From: Lachnospiraceae bacterium V9D3004
Lineage (GTDB): Bacteria > Bacillota > Clostridia > Lachnospirales > Lachnospiraceae
Direction: 5' to 3'
Assembly (NCBI GenBank): GCA_000621985.1
Contig: JHWW01000006.1
Location: forward strand, 1-64,000
DNA length: 64,000 nt
Part shown: positions 8,974 to 18,643 of the stretch, in pieces
How positions within the stretch are numbered: position 1 is the first letter of the stretch
How the letters are laid out: each line of letters begins with the position of its first letter
The notes under the pieces: model-generated
The model's database searches: none
Told to the model about the DNA's origin: nothing
What the model saw: the letters and a program-made list of their open reading frames with translations, nothing else
Made by a program: the position numbers and the translations under genes

Positions 8974-10500
8974 ATGAGTATACGAGGAATATATACATCC
9001 GTTAATGACATCCGTAAAAGAGTATTCGAAGAAGTTGCAAGATTATCTTACAATTATGAGGAGGGCGATCTGTCTGAGATGGAACAGATCCCATACAGGA
9101 TCATCCCCGGTGAGATATCAACCTACAGAGAAAGCGTATTCCTTGAGCGTGCGATCGTTAAGGAACGTATGAGACTCAGTATGGGACTGGATCTTCGTAC
9201 AGCCACAGAACACGCTCCTGTATCTACAGGTGCTGAAGAATGTGTTAAACCCGAGAAATACTACCAGCCACCGCTTATTAATATCATCAAGTTCGCATGC
9301 CATGCCTGCCCGGACAATCAGGTTGTAGTCTCCGATCAGTGTCAGGGTTGTCTTGCTCATCCCTGCAAAGAAGTATGTCCCAAGGGCGCTATAACGATTA
9401 AGAACGGCAAATCTCATATTGACGAAGATAAATGTATTAAATGCGGAAAATGCATCAGTGTGTGTCCGTATAAAGCAATTATTCAATTAAAACGTCCATG
9501 CGCCGAAGCCTGTGGAATGAAAGCCATATCATCCGATGAATACGGCAGAGCAGAGATCGATCAGGAAAAATGCGTTAGCTGCGGAATGTGCCTTGCCAAT
9601 TGTCCTTTCGGTGCAATTGCCGATAAAACGCAGATCTTCCAGGTTATACAGGCGATAAGATCCGACGTTCCGGTATATGCAGCGATAGCTCCTGCGATCG
9701 TCGGCCAGTTCGGTCCGGACCTTACACTCGACAAGATGCGCTCTGCATTCAAGGCTCTCGGTTTCGAGGATGCCATAGAAGTTGCCATCGGCGCTGACCT
9801 GTGTACACTTCAGGAAGCAGATGATTTTATAAATGAAGTGCCTGATAAGATTCCATTCATGGGAACTTCATGCTGCCCTGCATGGTCGGTTATGGCAAAA
9901 AAAGAATTCCCCGAATATGCCGACTGTATCTCGATGGCACTTACACCAATGGTTCTTACCGGAAGAATGATCAAGAAGAATCATCCCGGTTGTAAAGTTG
10001 CATTCATAGGCCCCTGTGCCGCAAAGAAACTTGAAGCATCAAGAAGAACAATAAGAAGCGATGTTGATTTCGTACTTACTTTCGAAGAAGTAATGGGCAT
10101 GTTCGAAGCAAAAGACGTTGATTTCAAAGAATTTGAATCTCATAACACCATGCACGGAGGAAGCGGTGACGGAAGGGCTTTCGCAATATCCGGTGGTGTT
10201 GCCGAAGCCGTATCCAATGTTATCGAGGAACGTTATCCTGAGATAGACGTTAAGATAGAACGTGCTGAAGGACTTGATAACTGTCGTAAGATGATGCTTA
10301 TGGCAAAAGCCGGTAAATATAACGGTTATCTTCTCGAAGGTATGGCATGTCCCGGCGGATGTATCGGCGGCGCCGGTACGGTCAAACCTGTAGCCGCTTC
10401 AAGAGCTGCTGTATTACAGAACAAAAAGGCTTCAAGCAAGGCTCATTCTTACAACAGTACGTACGAGGAGCTGCTTGATGAGATCGGTGCCGTTGAGTAA
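8974..10500 (+). CDS. monomeric [FeFe] hydrogenase, group-B-like
   Basis: 508 residues; reversible H2 oxidation and proton reduction, in gut clostridia mostly H2 evolution from reduced ferredoxin. The N-terminal half has several [4Fe-4S] motifs, including CIKCGKCISVCP and CVSCGMCLANCP (about 153-210), and an extra Cys cluster QCQGCLAHPCKEVCP. The catalytic H-cluster motifs are TSCCPAW (about 297), GPCAAKKLE (about 345) and EGMACPGGCIGGAG (about 453). The CPGGCIGGAG form of the last motif is typical of group B. It stands alone with its own promoter; no maturase genes (hydEFG) or NADH-binding partner subunits are nearby. ATG has AAAGGA ahead. Confidence 0.95.
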   Translation: MSIRGIYTSVNDIRKRVFEEVARLSYNYEEGDLSEMEQIPYRIIPGEISTYRESVFLERAIVKERMRLSMGLDLRTATEHAPVSTGAEECVKPEKYYQPPLINIIKFACHACPDNQVVVSDQCQGCLAHPCKEVCPKGAITIKNGKSHIDEDKCIKCGKCISVCPYKAIIQLKRPCAEACGMKAISSDEYGRAEIDQEKCVSCGMCLANCPFGAIADKTQIFQVIQAIRSDVPVYAAIAPAIVGQFGPDLTLDKMRSAFKALGFEDAIEVAIGADLCTLQEADDFINEVPDKIPFMGTSCCPAWSVMAKKEFPEYADCISMALTPMVLTGRMIKKNHPGCKVAFIGPCAAKKLEASRRTIRSDVDFVLTFEEVMGMFEAKDVDFKEFESHNTMHGGSGDGRAFAISGGVAEAVSNVIEERYPEIDVKIERAEGLDNCRKMMLMAKAGKYNGYLLEGMACPGGCIGGAGTVKPVAASRAAVLQNKKASSKAHSYNSTYEELLDEIGAVE

Positions 10501-10574
10501 CCGGCTTAATGTGTTCGGTGCGGTGAAGAAACCGTCTTGATAAGAATGAAACAGTAGAATAATTATATAATAAA

Positions 10575-10598
10575 CGGGGACTCGCAAGCGAGTCCCCG
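10575..10598. terminator. bidirectional terminator between hydrogenase and pyrE
   Basis: CGGGGACTCG/CGAGTCCCCG around a CAAG loop sits between two convergent genes. T-rich bases flank both ends, better on the minus (pyrE) side. Confidence 0.85.
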
Positions 10599-10604
10599 AA
10601 TTTG

Positions 10605-11276
10605 TCAGCATCCATACTGCTTATAATATTCATCTATCCTGCCTTTGATCTCATCATCAATGATCACATTGCCCTTATAAGGTTTGTTATACAGATGTTC
10701 AACAACCTCATCCATAGTTACGATCGCTGTCGTCTTGATTCCATATTCTTCACCTATCTCCTCAAGAGCTCCTTTATCACCGGTACCTTTTTCCATACGG
10801 TTAACTGATACAACAAGTCCTATAACATCCTTTACGCCCTGAGCCTTAAGGATCGGCATGGTCTCTCTGATGGATTTTCCGGAAGTCGTAACATCCTCTA
10901 TCATTACCACTCTGCTTGCATCAGACAACGGACTTCCAAGAAGTATTCCTGTATCGCCATGATCCTTTTCTTCTTTTCTGTTGGAACAATATGACACATT
11001 AACATTGTACAATTCACTCATGGCGATCGATGCTGTAACACTGAGGGGAATCCCTTTATAAGCCGGTCCGAATAACACATCAAATCCCGTTCCGAAATTC
11101 TCATATATCGCCCTTGCGTAATACTGACCCAGTCTTCTTAACTGTTCGCCTGTTCTGTAGAAACCCGTGTTGATAAAAAACGGTGTCTTTCGTCCGCTCT
11201 TCGTCACGAAATCTCCAAACTTCAGCACCTGACTGTCTACCATAAATTCAATAAATTCCTGTTTGTATGTTTCCAT
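10605..11276 (-). CDS. pyrE: orotate phosphoribosyltransferase
   Basis: Makes OMP from orotate and PRPP in pyrimidine synthesis. 223 residues, close to the family norm. The PRPP-binding motif is VVMIEDVTTSGKSI (about 120-133). GRKTPFFINTGFY near residue 27 and GPAYKGIPL near 90 are conserved orotate/PRPP segments. It is not next to pyrK/pyrD, which lie 7 kb away on the same strand. Start ATG has GGAGAA ahead. Confidence 0.95.
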   Translation of the reverse strand: METYKQEFIEFMVDSQVLKFGDFVTKSGRKTPFFINTGFYRTGEQLRRLGQYYARAIYENFGTGFDVLFGPAYKGIPLSVTASIAMSELYNVNVSYCSNRKEEKDHGDTGILLGSPLSDASRVVMIEDVTTSGKSIRETMPILKAQGVKDVIGLVVSVNRMEKGTGDKGALEEIGEEYGIKTTAIVTMDEVVEHLYNKPYKGNVIIDDEIKGRIDEYYKQYGC

Positions 11277-11366
11277 TATCTATTCTCCTACTATATATTA
11301 TATGCCACTTATATGCATATCTTAAGCATCCTTAAAACCTATTGTGTATTCATACATTATATCTTC

Positions 11367-13382
11367 TTACACCGAGAAACTGTCAACTTTTTCTCTCAAA
11401 GAAGATATACTTGTCATTGCATCTTCTGCCTTACTTGATACGATCGCACCAGAATCGGCAATCTCCTGCAGGTTATCGGTTACAGTCGATACCGCATAAT
11501 TAAGCTGTACCTGTGAATGATCTATACTCTCGATCGTATCTGTTATCTTGATCACCGATGCTGCGACTTCCTGTGACGATGCACCGATCACTTCACTGAC
11601 TTCAGCATAATAACCTGCGTCATCCTTATAACTCTCGGCAAGATGTTCAAGTTCATCATAATCACCAAGAACAGTTGTATCGATGAATCCGAGTATCTCA
11701 GTACTTTCTTTTGCAAGAAGCTCAACATTCTTAAGAACTTCGCTCGTGAGGTTGTTGACCTTATCGATCTCGCTTGAAGTATTATGACTGAGCTGTCCTA
11801 TCTCGGTTGCAACTACCGCAAATCCTTTTCCTGCTTCTCCAGCACGCGCAGCCTCGATTGAAGCGTTAAGAGCAAGAAGATTGGTCTGTTCTGCGATTCC
11901 GTGAATAGCTTCTGATACACCGACTATCTCATTGATTATCTTTGTTCCTTCAATAGCAGCTTCGAGTTTCTTTCTGCTCTCCTTAACAATGCTTACGGCA
12001 TTATTCTTATTATTTATCATCTGCGGAACCATCTTAACAACCTTTTCTCTGGTCTCTCTTGCGCGAATAGCCATTCCATGTGCATCATTTGCAAGGCTCT
12101 CAACTGCTGATGAAACATCGCCGCATGTAGCGCTTATCATCTCAATACTGTGAGTCTGATTCTCAACATTGGCACCGGTTTCCTGCATGGTCGCACTGAT
12201 GGTCGTAATATTTTCACTCATCTCACCGATCTGCTTATTGGTATCGTTCATGATCTCTTCGATAACTACCGATTCTTCCTGTGTCTTCTTGATCGTATCG
12301 ACGAACTGTTCTTTTAATACATCAATAAGATATCTGATCTCTTCTACTTCATTCCTGTGCTTTTTATCATTGCCCGAGAGCATCTTATCCTTAATAAATG
12401 ACTTCATCTCTCCCATCGGAGCAAGCTGCTTTTTGATAAGCAGCATCATAACGATTATTACTACAGCGATACTAACTATCGCAAGAATAATGCAGGTTAT
12501 ACTCAATATAAATAGTGGCTTAACGACTGTCTGCTGCGGTACCACCATACCGAATACCCAGTTACAGGTCTCAATATTGGCAGATACAAAATATGATCTG
12601 TTAGAGGCATAATCCTTTCCGGAAAGAACATCACTGCCCGGAGCCGATACGAGTTCACTGTAATCGGACATTACATCCGAAAGCGCGATGGCTTTGTCTT
12701 CGCCCGGCAGATATTCTTCATTAGGATGAGTTACAAAATTGCCGCTTGCATCAACTAGGAAACCGTAAGTTCCGTTTTCATCAGTAGCTGTTGACACTAC
12801 ATCATTGATCGTATTAAGAGTATAATCAGCTCCTATTACCGCATATAATTCACCATCCAGATATATCGGGCAGGCAACCGTGATACACATACCACCCACA
12901 AGAACATCCATATAAGGATCAGTAACTATCGTATCTTTTTTCTCCTGTGCCGACTTGTACCAGCCTCTCTCTCTCGGATCATAACCTTCCGGAATCGAAG
13001 CATCAACATTAGACTGAACGAATTCGGCGGTAGATGTTCCCACATAGAGATTCAAAAGTTCTGCTCTTCCCTCTGCAAATGAACTTACAATGCTCTGCAT
13101 CTGTTCGGCAGTGAGCTTTCCGTCCGGACTGCCCATGGACTTATTGAATCCTACGAGTCCCATGATACTCTGTCTTACGCCTTCTGCCATGGTCTTCTCA
13201 CTCTTGATCCATGTATTGATCTGTTCCGAGTAACCGTTGGCTGCAATCTTCAGATAATCCTCTGAATTACCCATAATGCTCGCACCCGATATCACAACGG
13301 ATACCGTACCCAGTAACAGCATTGCCACAGCGATAACAATACTTACTACAGTTGTCAAAGTCCCTTTGATAGTCTTAAACAC
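11367..13382 (-). CDS. methyl-accepting chemotaxis protein with double-Cache sensor
   Basis: 671 residues. Membrane segments at about 8-30 and 290-316 bracket a periplasm-equivalent sensor of the dCache type ([11 protein letters not shown]..., [20 protein letters not shown]). A HAMP-like linker follows, then a signalling coiled coil with the hairpin tip [28 protein letters not shown] (split here as [18 protein letters not shown] followed by the rest). The ligand is probably a small organic molecule, as for other dCache receptors. It lies directly after the tandem-receiver gene (47 bases) and is probably co-transcribed with it. Confidence 0.93.
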   Translation of the reverse strand: MFKTIKGTLTTVVSIVIAVAMLLLGTVSVVISGASIMGNSEDYLKIAANGYSEQINTWIKSEKTMAEGVRQSIMGLVGFNKSMGSPDGKLTAEQMQSIVSSFAEGRAELLNLYVGTSTAEFVQSNVDASIPEGYDPRERGWYKSAQEKKDTIVTDPYMDVLVGGMCITVACPIYLDGELYAVIGADYTLNTINDVVSTATDENGTYGFLVDASGNFVTHPNEEYLPGEDKAIALSDVMSDYSELVSAPGSDVLSGKDYASNRSYFVSANIETCNWVFGMVVPQQTVVKPLFILSITCIILAIVSIAVVIIVMMLLIKKQLAPMGEMKSFIKDKMLSGNDKKHRNEVEEIRYLIDVLKEQFVDTIKKTQEESVVIEEIMNDTNKQIGEMSENITTISATMQETGANVENQTHSIEMISATCGDVSSAVESLANDAHGMAIRARETREKVVKMVPQMINNKNNAVSIVKESRKKLEAAIEGTKIINEIVGVSEAIHGIAEQTNLLALNASIEAARAGEAGKGFAVVATEIGQLSHNTSSEIDKVNNLTSEVLKNVELLAKESTEILGFIDTTVLGDYDELEHLAESYKDDAGYYAEVSEVIGASSQEVAASVIKITDTIESIDHSQVQLNYAVSTVTDNLQEIADSGAIVSSKAEDAMTSISSLREKVDSFSV

Positions 13383-13429
13383 GATGTTTTTCCTCCTAGC
13401 CCTTTTATGTTAAATTTTTTAGTACACGT

Positions 13430-14185
13430 TTATTTTGAAAGTATAAAAAACTGTCCAAGCTTTTCAAGTAATTCAGTCTTTTGGATCGTCTTAAGAAAAT
13501 ATCCTTCCGGTTTCAACGCCAGCACTTTCATAACACTTTCCTTATCACCTTTTCCGGTAAGGAACATTACAGGTATTTTTTTTGTTTCTTCATCACTGCG
13601 AAGCATCTCAAGCACCTGCGGTCCGCTTGTTACCGGCATCTCATGATCAAGAAGTATCAGATCGGCTTTGTTCTTTCCAAGCCATTTGATAGCCTGAAGT
13701 CCCGAATTGGCCATCGACACTTTATATGTATCCTTCAGCCATTCCCTGACAAGCATCAGATAATTGGTATCGTCATCAACTATCAGAATGCTTTTTTTGA
13801 ATTCGCCCTGAGCAGCTTTTTGGAACATATCCTGAATTGTTGTAATATACTCTTCATAATTAACAGGACGTGCGAATATCTTATATACAAGATCATTAGG
13901 GAATCTGTCGCACAGAAACTGGGTGTCTGTTTTTTCGCCTATCATGATAACCTTGATATCACTTTCCTCAAGCTTATCGATAAGAAAATGCATTACATCT
14001 TCATGCGGCCTGTCCCCGTCATCCATATACAACGTGACAAGAGATGTATTCTCCCAATTTGCATTTATATCATTTACATTCCAGTTAACAAATTTGCTGT
14101 CTATCTCTGCATCATTGGATTTGTTGATCAAAACCCTCATAAGGAATGATTCTTTGTCTCCTAACACCATTACGCTGTTCTGCAT
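13430..14185 (-). CDS. tandem receiver-domain protein without output domain
   Basis: 251 residues. Residues about 130-250 are a complete receiver: ILIVDDDTNYL (acidic pocket), LILLDHEMP (phospho-acceptor Asp), MFLTGKGD (Thr) and YFLKT (Lys). Residues 1-125 have the same fold pattern but a decayed site: VMVLGDKE, VTLYMDD, IMIGEKTD and FARPVNYEE, without the Lys. So it is probably a pseudo-receiver joined to an active receiver, with no DNA-binding or enzymatic domain. A CheY-like or scaffold role next to the chemoreceptor gene is inference. ATG at 14185 has AAAGGAG ahead; an upstream ATG lacks one. Confidence 0.85.
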   Translation of the reverse strand: MQNSVMVLGDKESFLMRVLINKSNDAEIDSKFVNWNVNDINANWENTSLVTLYMDDGDRPHEDVMHFLIDKLEESDIKVIMIGEKTDTQFLCDRFPNDLVYKIFARPVNYEEYITTIQDMFQKAAQGEFKKSILIVDDDTNYLMLVREWLKDTYKVSMANSGLQAIKWLGKNKADLILLDHEMPVTSGPQVLEMLRSDEETKKIPVMFLTGKGDKESVMKVLALKPEGYFLKTIQKTELLEKLGQFFILSK

Positions 14186-14316
14186 ACTTGATCTCCTTTC
14201 AGGCATCCGCCACGAATCCCTAAAACACGTATTATTTTGCTTCTATATATAAAATGTTCAAACACAACTGTTCATTGTCGACTTATACCAATGATGTGTC
14301 GAAACATATATATGTT

Positions 14317-14346
14317 ATTATACACTAGAAAGCATGGTAATCTCAA
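14317..14346 (-). promoter_or_regulatory. promoter of the receiver-chemoreceptor operon
   Basis: Minus-strand TTGAGA (14346-14341) and TATAAT (14322-14317), 18 bases apart, about 130 bases upstream of the start. Confidence 0.7.
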
Positions 14347-14383
14347 TATTTTTTTATTATTTAGTAATATTTTTTTCAAATTA

Positions 14384-15637
14384 TTAACTATTCGCATCAA
14401 CCTCAATATCACCGGTCCTGTGTTCAAGGCTTCTGATGGAACGTATTCCCATTATACTTAGTCCAATTATCCCAAGCATAACTCCGGATATCATTATTAT
14501 AACCGCAGCTCCTCTTCCTACACCTATATCAAGTCCTTTTCCTGCGCAATCGGCAAGAACGCCTGATAATGCATATGCAACCACGTAACCGATCTGTGAC
14601 AAGAAACCAATAAGTCCCCATGCCCTTCCCTGAAGCTCATCCGGGATATTCGTTCTGACGAGATAATCAAGACTGTTGTTCGCAAAAGGAAGCATTGCAA
14701 AGAACATGAATCCGGCAACACATAATATGTATATATTTTCCTTAAGTCCGAATATTATCATCGCCACTCCGGCGAGTGCAAGGGATATGCTCAACACTTT
14801 AACGAAACCTTTTTTAATACCCCTCACTCCGAGGAATACACTTGAGACGAGCATTCCACAGGCGCACAGAGTCTCGGCAACTCCGAGCGTGGTACTGTCC
14901 GAAAAAGCAAGTATAAGCGGTTCGGCAAGTATCTGAAACGCGCCCATAAAACACGTTATGGCGGAAGATACCATGATCAGTGCAAATACTCCTCTGTTTT
15001 TGGTAACTGCCTGCCATCCTTCTTTTAAAAGATCAAAGAAGGAATCTTCTTTCTTAGACGGAGCCGATACAATTCCTTTTTTAACAACTCCCGTACATAT
15101 TACAGTTAGAAAAAACGTACATATATCTATAATAAGAAGAAGACTGATATCTGCCACAGCGAGCAGCACGCCCGCAATAACCGGCGACAGTAGATATCTC
15201 GCACTTCCCGCAAGACTTACAAGCCCGCTTGCTTTGGAATATGATTCCTCGTCAAGGATATCCGATACCGTCGCCCTGTATGCCGGTTCAAGCAGTGCGG
15301 AAAATACGGAGCTGATCGTTACGCCTATTCCTATCTGAAATATATCAGCCCCTCCGTTAAGCATACATATTAATATGTAGAGAATACCTATAGCTGAGCA
15401 CCCGTCGCCTGTCATCATAAGTATCCTTCTGTCATATCTGTCTGCAAGAACTCCCGCAGGCACACTTAAGAGCAGTGTCGGCAAAAATGCCAGCAGCGTT
15501 ATCAGTGCCATGCTTGCCGCGCTGCCCGTCTCCCTGAAAACATATACACCAAGACCGAAGCTCGTAAGTCCTCCTCCGACGGAAGACACCAACTCACCCG
15601 ACCATAAAAGCAGAAACCTTTTAAAACCCTTATCCAT
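14384..15637 (-). CDS. MFS transporter (probable drug/exporter type)
   Basis: 417 residues with about 12 hydrophobic segments. LSVPAGVLADRYDRRILMM (about 57-75) is the MFS loop 2-3 signature in the form common in MFS_3/EntS/MefA-like exporters. It is divergent from an AraC-type regulator, with 185 bases between them holding its own promoter. Substrate unknown; export of a drug or metabolite is the usual role. The 3' end runs into the next promoter region without a visible terminator. Confidence 0.88.
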   Translation of the reverse strand: MDKGFKRFLLLWSGELVSSVGGGLTSFGLGVYVFRETGSAASMALITLLAFLPTLLLSVPAGVLADRYDRRILMMTGDGCSAIGILYILICMLNGGADIFQIGIGVTISSVFSALLEPAYRATVSDILDEESYSKASGLVSLAGSARYLLSPVIAGVLLAVADISLLLIIDICTFFLTVICTGVVKKGIVSAPSKKEDSFFDLLKEGWQAVTKNRGVFALIMVSSAITCFMGAFQILAEPLILAFSDSTTLGVAETLCACGMLVSSVFLGVRGIKKGFVKVLSISLALAGVAMIIFGLKENIYILCVAGFMFFAMLPFANNSLDYLVRTNIPDELQGRAWGLIGFLSQIGYVVAYALSGVLADCAGKGLDIGVGRGAAVIIMISGVMLGIIGLSIMGIRSIRSLEHRTGDIEVDANS

Positions 15638-15671
15638 TATTCTCTTCCCCCATCATATTTGTCAAACATTA

Positions 15672-15700
15672 ATTATACAACAATATACTTCTTTTCTCAA
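15672..15700 (-). promoter_or_regulatory. promoter of the MFS gene
   Basis: Minus-strand TTGAGA (15700-15695) and TATAAT (15677-15672), 17 bases apart. The palindrome ATTGATCAAT (about 15767-15776), nearer the araC-type gene, is a possible regulator site. Confidence 0.8.
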
Positions 15701-15822
15701 CCGAAAACTTTTTTTGCATTATTTTTTTAACAAATATCTATATACACTGATCGAAAATTGAACTATAATTGATCAATAAGAACGAAAATACTGATATATT
15801 GTAATAAAGGAGCGGATATATA

Positions 15823-16605
15823 ATGTTTGATGTAAAATGTGTTGTAGTTAATTGCAAAGTAACAGAACAGTTTGTATGCGATTTTACCACTACCGGTATA
15901 AGCAATGATATGATTCTTGTCCCCAATACCGAATTCAAGGTGAAGATCGACGGCGAACTGCATACTTTTCCCGCAAATACCGCTTTTTTCTATCCAAAGT
16001 TTACTCCTTTTTATTATACACGCACCGAGAATGAATATATAGATTATTTTATTCATTTTACACGAGACAAAAACACCGTATCCGAGTATACTCTTCCGGT
16101 TGGACAGCCTATATATCTGAACGATCCCAAAACTGTATATGATCTTATAAGGATAATTGCCAGCGAAAACTGGCATGAGGGCAACAACAGGAGCGAGATC
16201 CTTAACAATCTTATGAAAACACTCTTCTTGAAAATAATGGAATCAACAGGAAACAATTCCCCTAAACTTCATTATAACGAATTATACGGAATAAGAAGCA
16301 GAATCTATCTTCACCCTGAATACGACTGGTCACTGGAGAGTATTTCCGAAGTTCTTCATATGAGTCACAATAATATTCACAGATTATATAAAGAATACTT
16401 TGATACTACATTTCTCAACGATGTCATTGCAAGCAGGCTCAGACAGTCAAAAGATTATCTCTCCCACACCAATTACTCCATCAATACCATATCCGAATAC
16501 TGCGGATATAAAAATGTGGAGCATTTCTGCAGGCAGTTCAAAAAACACAACGGAATTACCCCAAAAGAATACAGACAGCAAAATTCCCGCAAAGCTGCAA
16601 TCTGA
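15823..16605 (+). CDS. AraC-family transcriptional regulator
   Basis: 260 residues. The N-terminal about 150 residues form a cupin-like sensor (DGELHTFPANTAFFYPKFTPF, then YIDYFIHFTRD). The C-terminal about 100 residues carry two helix-turn-helix units: SLESISEVLHMSHNNIHRLYK and INTISEYCGYKNVEHFCRQF, followed by GITPKEYR, the AraC signature. Divergent orientation suggests it controls the MFS gene in response to a small ligand. ATG has AAAGGAG ahead. Confidence 0.92.
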   Translation: MFDVKCVVVNCKVTEQFVCDFTTTGISNDMILVPNTEFKVKIDGELHTFPANTAFFYPKFTPFYYTRTENEYIDYFIHFTRDKNTVSEYTLPVGQPIYLNDPKTVYDLIRIIASENWHEGNNRSEILNNLMKTLFLKIMESTGNNSPKLHYNELYGIRSRIYLHPEYDWSLESISEVLHMSHNNIHRLYKEYFDTTFLNDVIASRLRQSKDYLSHTNYSINTISEYCGYKNVEHFCRQFKKHNGITPKEYRQQNSRKAAI

Positions 16606-16643
16606 GTGACAATCATCGGCTTTATACAAATTTTATATTTTGT

Positions 16644-16672
16644 TTGACTAATTATTCCATTTATGATATAAT
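16644..16672 (+). promoter_or_regulatory. promoter of the second chemoreceptor gene
   Basis: TTGACT (16644-16649) and TATAAT (16667-16672), 17 bases apart. Confidence 0.85.
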
Positions 16673-16738
16673 AACCATCGTATTTATATACTTATGTATA
16701 TTAGGAATTATTATTATCAAATGTAGGAGGAGACTATA

Positions 16739-18463
16739 ATGAAAAGAAACGGACAAATCGTTAGAAAACTGGTCTTCATTGCGCTTGCTACCGTTATTAT
16801 TACTTCAGTTATTCTAACCATCATTGGGGTAACACGGGTTTATTATTCTTACGTATCCATGGTTGAAGAGGAACTTAAAGTTGCAGCCCATCATCTTGCA
16901 GACGAGGTAAGTAATGAATATGACGGAGACTGGTCTTTAAACGAAGAGGGTGTCCTTATGAAGGGCTCGGACGTTGTCGGAGAAGCTTATATGAAGCAGA
17001 TGGATGATCTTCATACCAGGACCAATGTTGAATATACAATATTCTTTGGTAAAACAAGGAATATCACTACTCTTGTAAAGAAAGGTACCAATGAAAGAAT
17101 TGTAGGTACCGATGCCGCTGATGCCGTTATAGCTGCGGTTCTTAACGGCGGTAATGAATATCTTGCAAAGGATATTACAATAGAAGGCGATAAGTACTAC
17201 GGTTACTATATACCTCTTAAGAATTCAGACGGTTCCATCGTAGGTATGGTATTTACGGGACGTCACAGTGATGATATCACATCTGTTCTGATGTCAACTA
17301 TCTTCTTAATGGGTGGAATCGCTCTTGCAATTGTTGTAATAATATGTGTTGCAGGTTTGTTGCTCTCGAGCGCTGTTTCAAAGTCAATGAAGAATATTGT
17401 CGGTTCTATCGAAACTGTTGCACAGGGTGACCTTGATTCTACCGTTGATCAGAAGATTCTTGCAAGAAAAGACGAGATTGGTGTTATCGCTGACAATACC
17501 GGATATCTCATCACAAAACTCAAAGAAGTTATCGGCAATGCCAAGACTCTGTCAGGCGTTGTATCCACTTCAGGTGACCAGCTGTCAGATGCAGCTTATC
17601 AGGCTTCCGAAGCTTCAGCTCAAGTAAGCGAAGCAGTTGAAGATATCTCAAAGGGAGCTATAAGTCAGGCTACAAGCGTTCAGACTGCTGCAGACAACAC
17701 CAAAGATATTGCAAAAGACATTGCAGATATCAATGTTAACGTTGACGAACTCAAGACCCGTGCGGATGACATGCAGACAGCTTGTAACAATGCAATGAAG
17801 GCTCTTGAACAGCTTGTTAAACATAACAGCAACGTTACCGATTCAGTTGCAATCATTGATAAGCAGATACGAAACACCAATGATGCTGTTGCCAACATCG
17901 CAGAAGCATCTGATATCATATCTTCAATCTCGGCACAGACTAATCTCCTCTCTCTCAATGCTTCAATCGAAGCTGCAAGAGCAGGTGAGGCAGGAAAAGG
18001 ATTTGCTGTTGTTGCTACCGAGATCGGCGCACTTGCAGATCAGTCAGGTGAGGCAGCAGTTAAGATCAGCGGTATCGTAGATGAGCTCGTATCGCAGTCC
18101 AAACAGACAGTTGATACTCTCGGAGTTCTCAATGAGAGTTTTGATGCACAGAACAAGCAGCTTGATTCCACCAAGTCTGACATGTCAGACATGCAGCGTG
18201 GTGTTAACGACGTTACTGACAGTACGAACAGAATTGCAGAAAGTATTCTCAGAGTTAACACATCCAAGGATAGTCTTAATGAGATCATTACAGACCTTTC
18301 GGCAATATCCGAAGAGAATGCTGCTTCAACAGAAGAAACAAACGCTTCCATGGAAGAACTTCGTGCTACATTCGATGTTATCAATCAGTCAGCTGCAGAA
18401 CTTAAAGATCTTGCAAACAGACTTAACGATGATCTTTCATACTTCAAGATTTCGAATCTGTAA
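16739..18463 (+). CDS. methyl-accepting chemotaxis protein with single-Cache-like sensor
   Basis: 574 residues. Membrane segments at about 11-34 and 182-206 bracket a short sensor (about 40-180) with [18 protein letters not shown] and [14 protein letters not shown], as in single-Cache domains. A HAMP domain follows (about 207-260), then a signalling domain with tip [20 protein letters not shown]. It differs from the other chemoreceptor in sensor type and lacks a partner gene. Standalone transcription unit with promoter and terminator. ATG has AGGAGGAG ahead. Confidence 0.93.
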   Translation: MKRNGQIVRKLVFIALATVIITSVILTIIGVTRVYYSYVSMVEEELKVAAHHLADEVSNEYDGDWSLNEEGVLMKGSDVVGEAYMKQMDDLHTRTNVEYTIFFGKTRNITTLVKKGTNERIVGTDAADAVIAAVLNGGNEYLAKDITIEGDKYYGYYIPLKNSDGSIVGMVFTGRHSDDITSVLMSTIFLMGGIALAIVVIICVAGLLLSSAVSKSMKNIVGSIETVAQGDLDSTVDQKILARKDEIGVIADNTGYLITKLKEVIGNAKTLSGVVSTSGDQLSDAAYQASEASAQVSEAVEDISKGAISQATSVQTAADNTKDIAKDIADINVNVDELKTRADDMQTACNNAMKALEQLVKHNSNVTDSVAIIDKQIRNTNDAVANIAEASDIISSISAQTNLLSLNASIEAARAGEAGKGFAVVATEIGALADQSGEAAVKISGIVDELVSQSKQTVDTLGVLNESFDAQNKQLDSTKSDMSDMQRGVNDVTDSTNRIAESILRVNTSKDSLNEIITDLSAISEENAASTEETNASMEELRATFDVINQSAAELKDLANRLNDDLSYFKISNL

Positions 18464-18472
18464 GAATTTAAC

Positions 18473-18559
18473 TGTTCAGCCTCCCAATGAACTCATAAAG
18501 ATTTAAGGAGGAAAGCTTGCTTTCCGATTTAAATGATTATGAGTTTATGGGGTGCTGAA
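18473..18559 (+). repeat. structured intergenic repeat, copy A
   Basis: Bounded by TGTTCAG and CTGAA, which pair. Outer arms CTCATAA/TTATGAG, inner arms ATTTAA/TTAAAT and the apical hairpin GGAAAG-CTTG-CTTTCC give one long stem. Related to copies at 52750-52833 and 58486-58577. It lies just after the chemoreceptor stop and before its terminator. Confidence 0.75.
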
Positions 18560-18600
18560 GGTTACTGATAAGAAATAATAATAATACATAAAATATTTAA

Positions 18601-18633
18601 GCGGAGATTGAGTCAAATCAATCTCCGCTTTTT
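18601..18633. terminator. bidirectional terminator, chemoreceptor / pyrD
   Basis: GCGGAGATTGA/TCAATCTCCGC (18601-18611/18618-18628) is followed by TTTTT. It separates the plus-strand chemoreceptor from convergent pyrD. Confidence 0.9.
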
Positions 18634-18643
18634 GTATTTTTTT

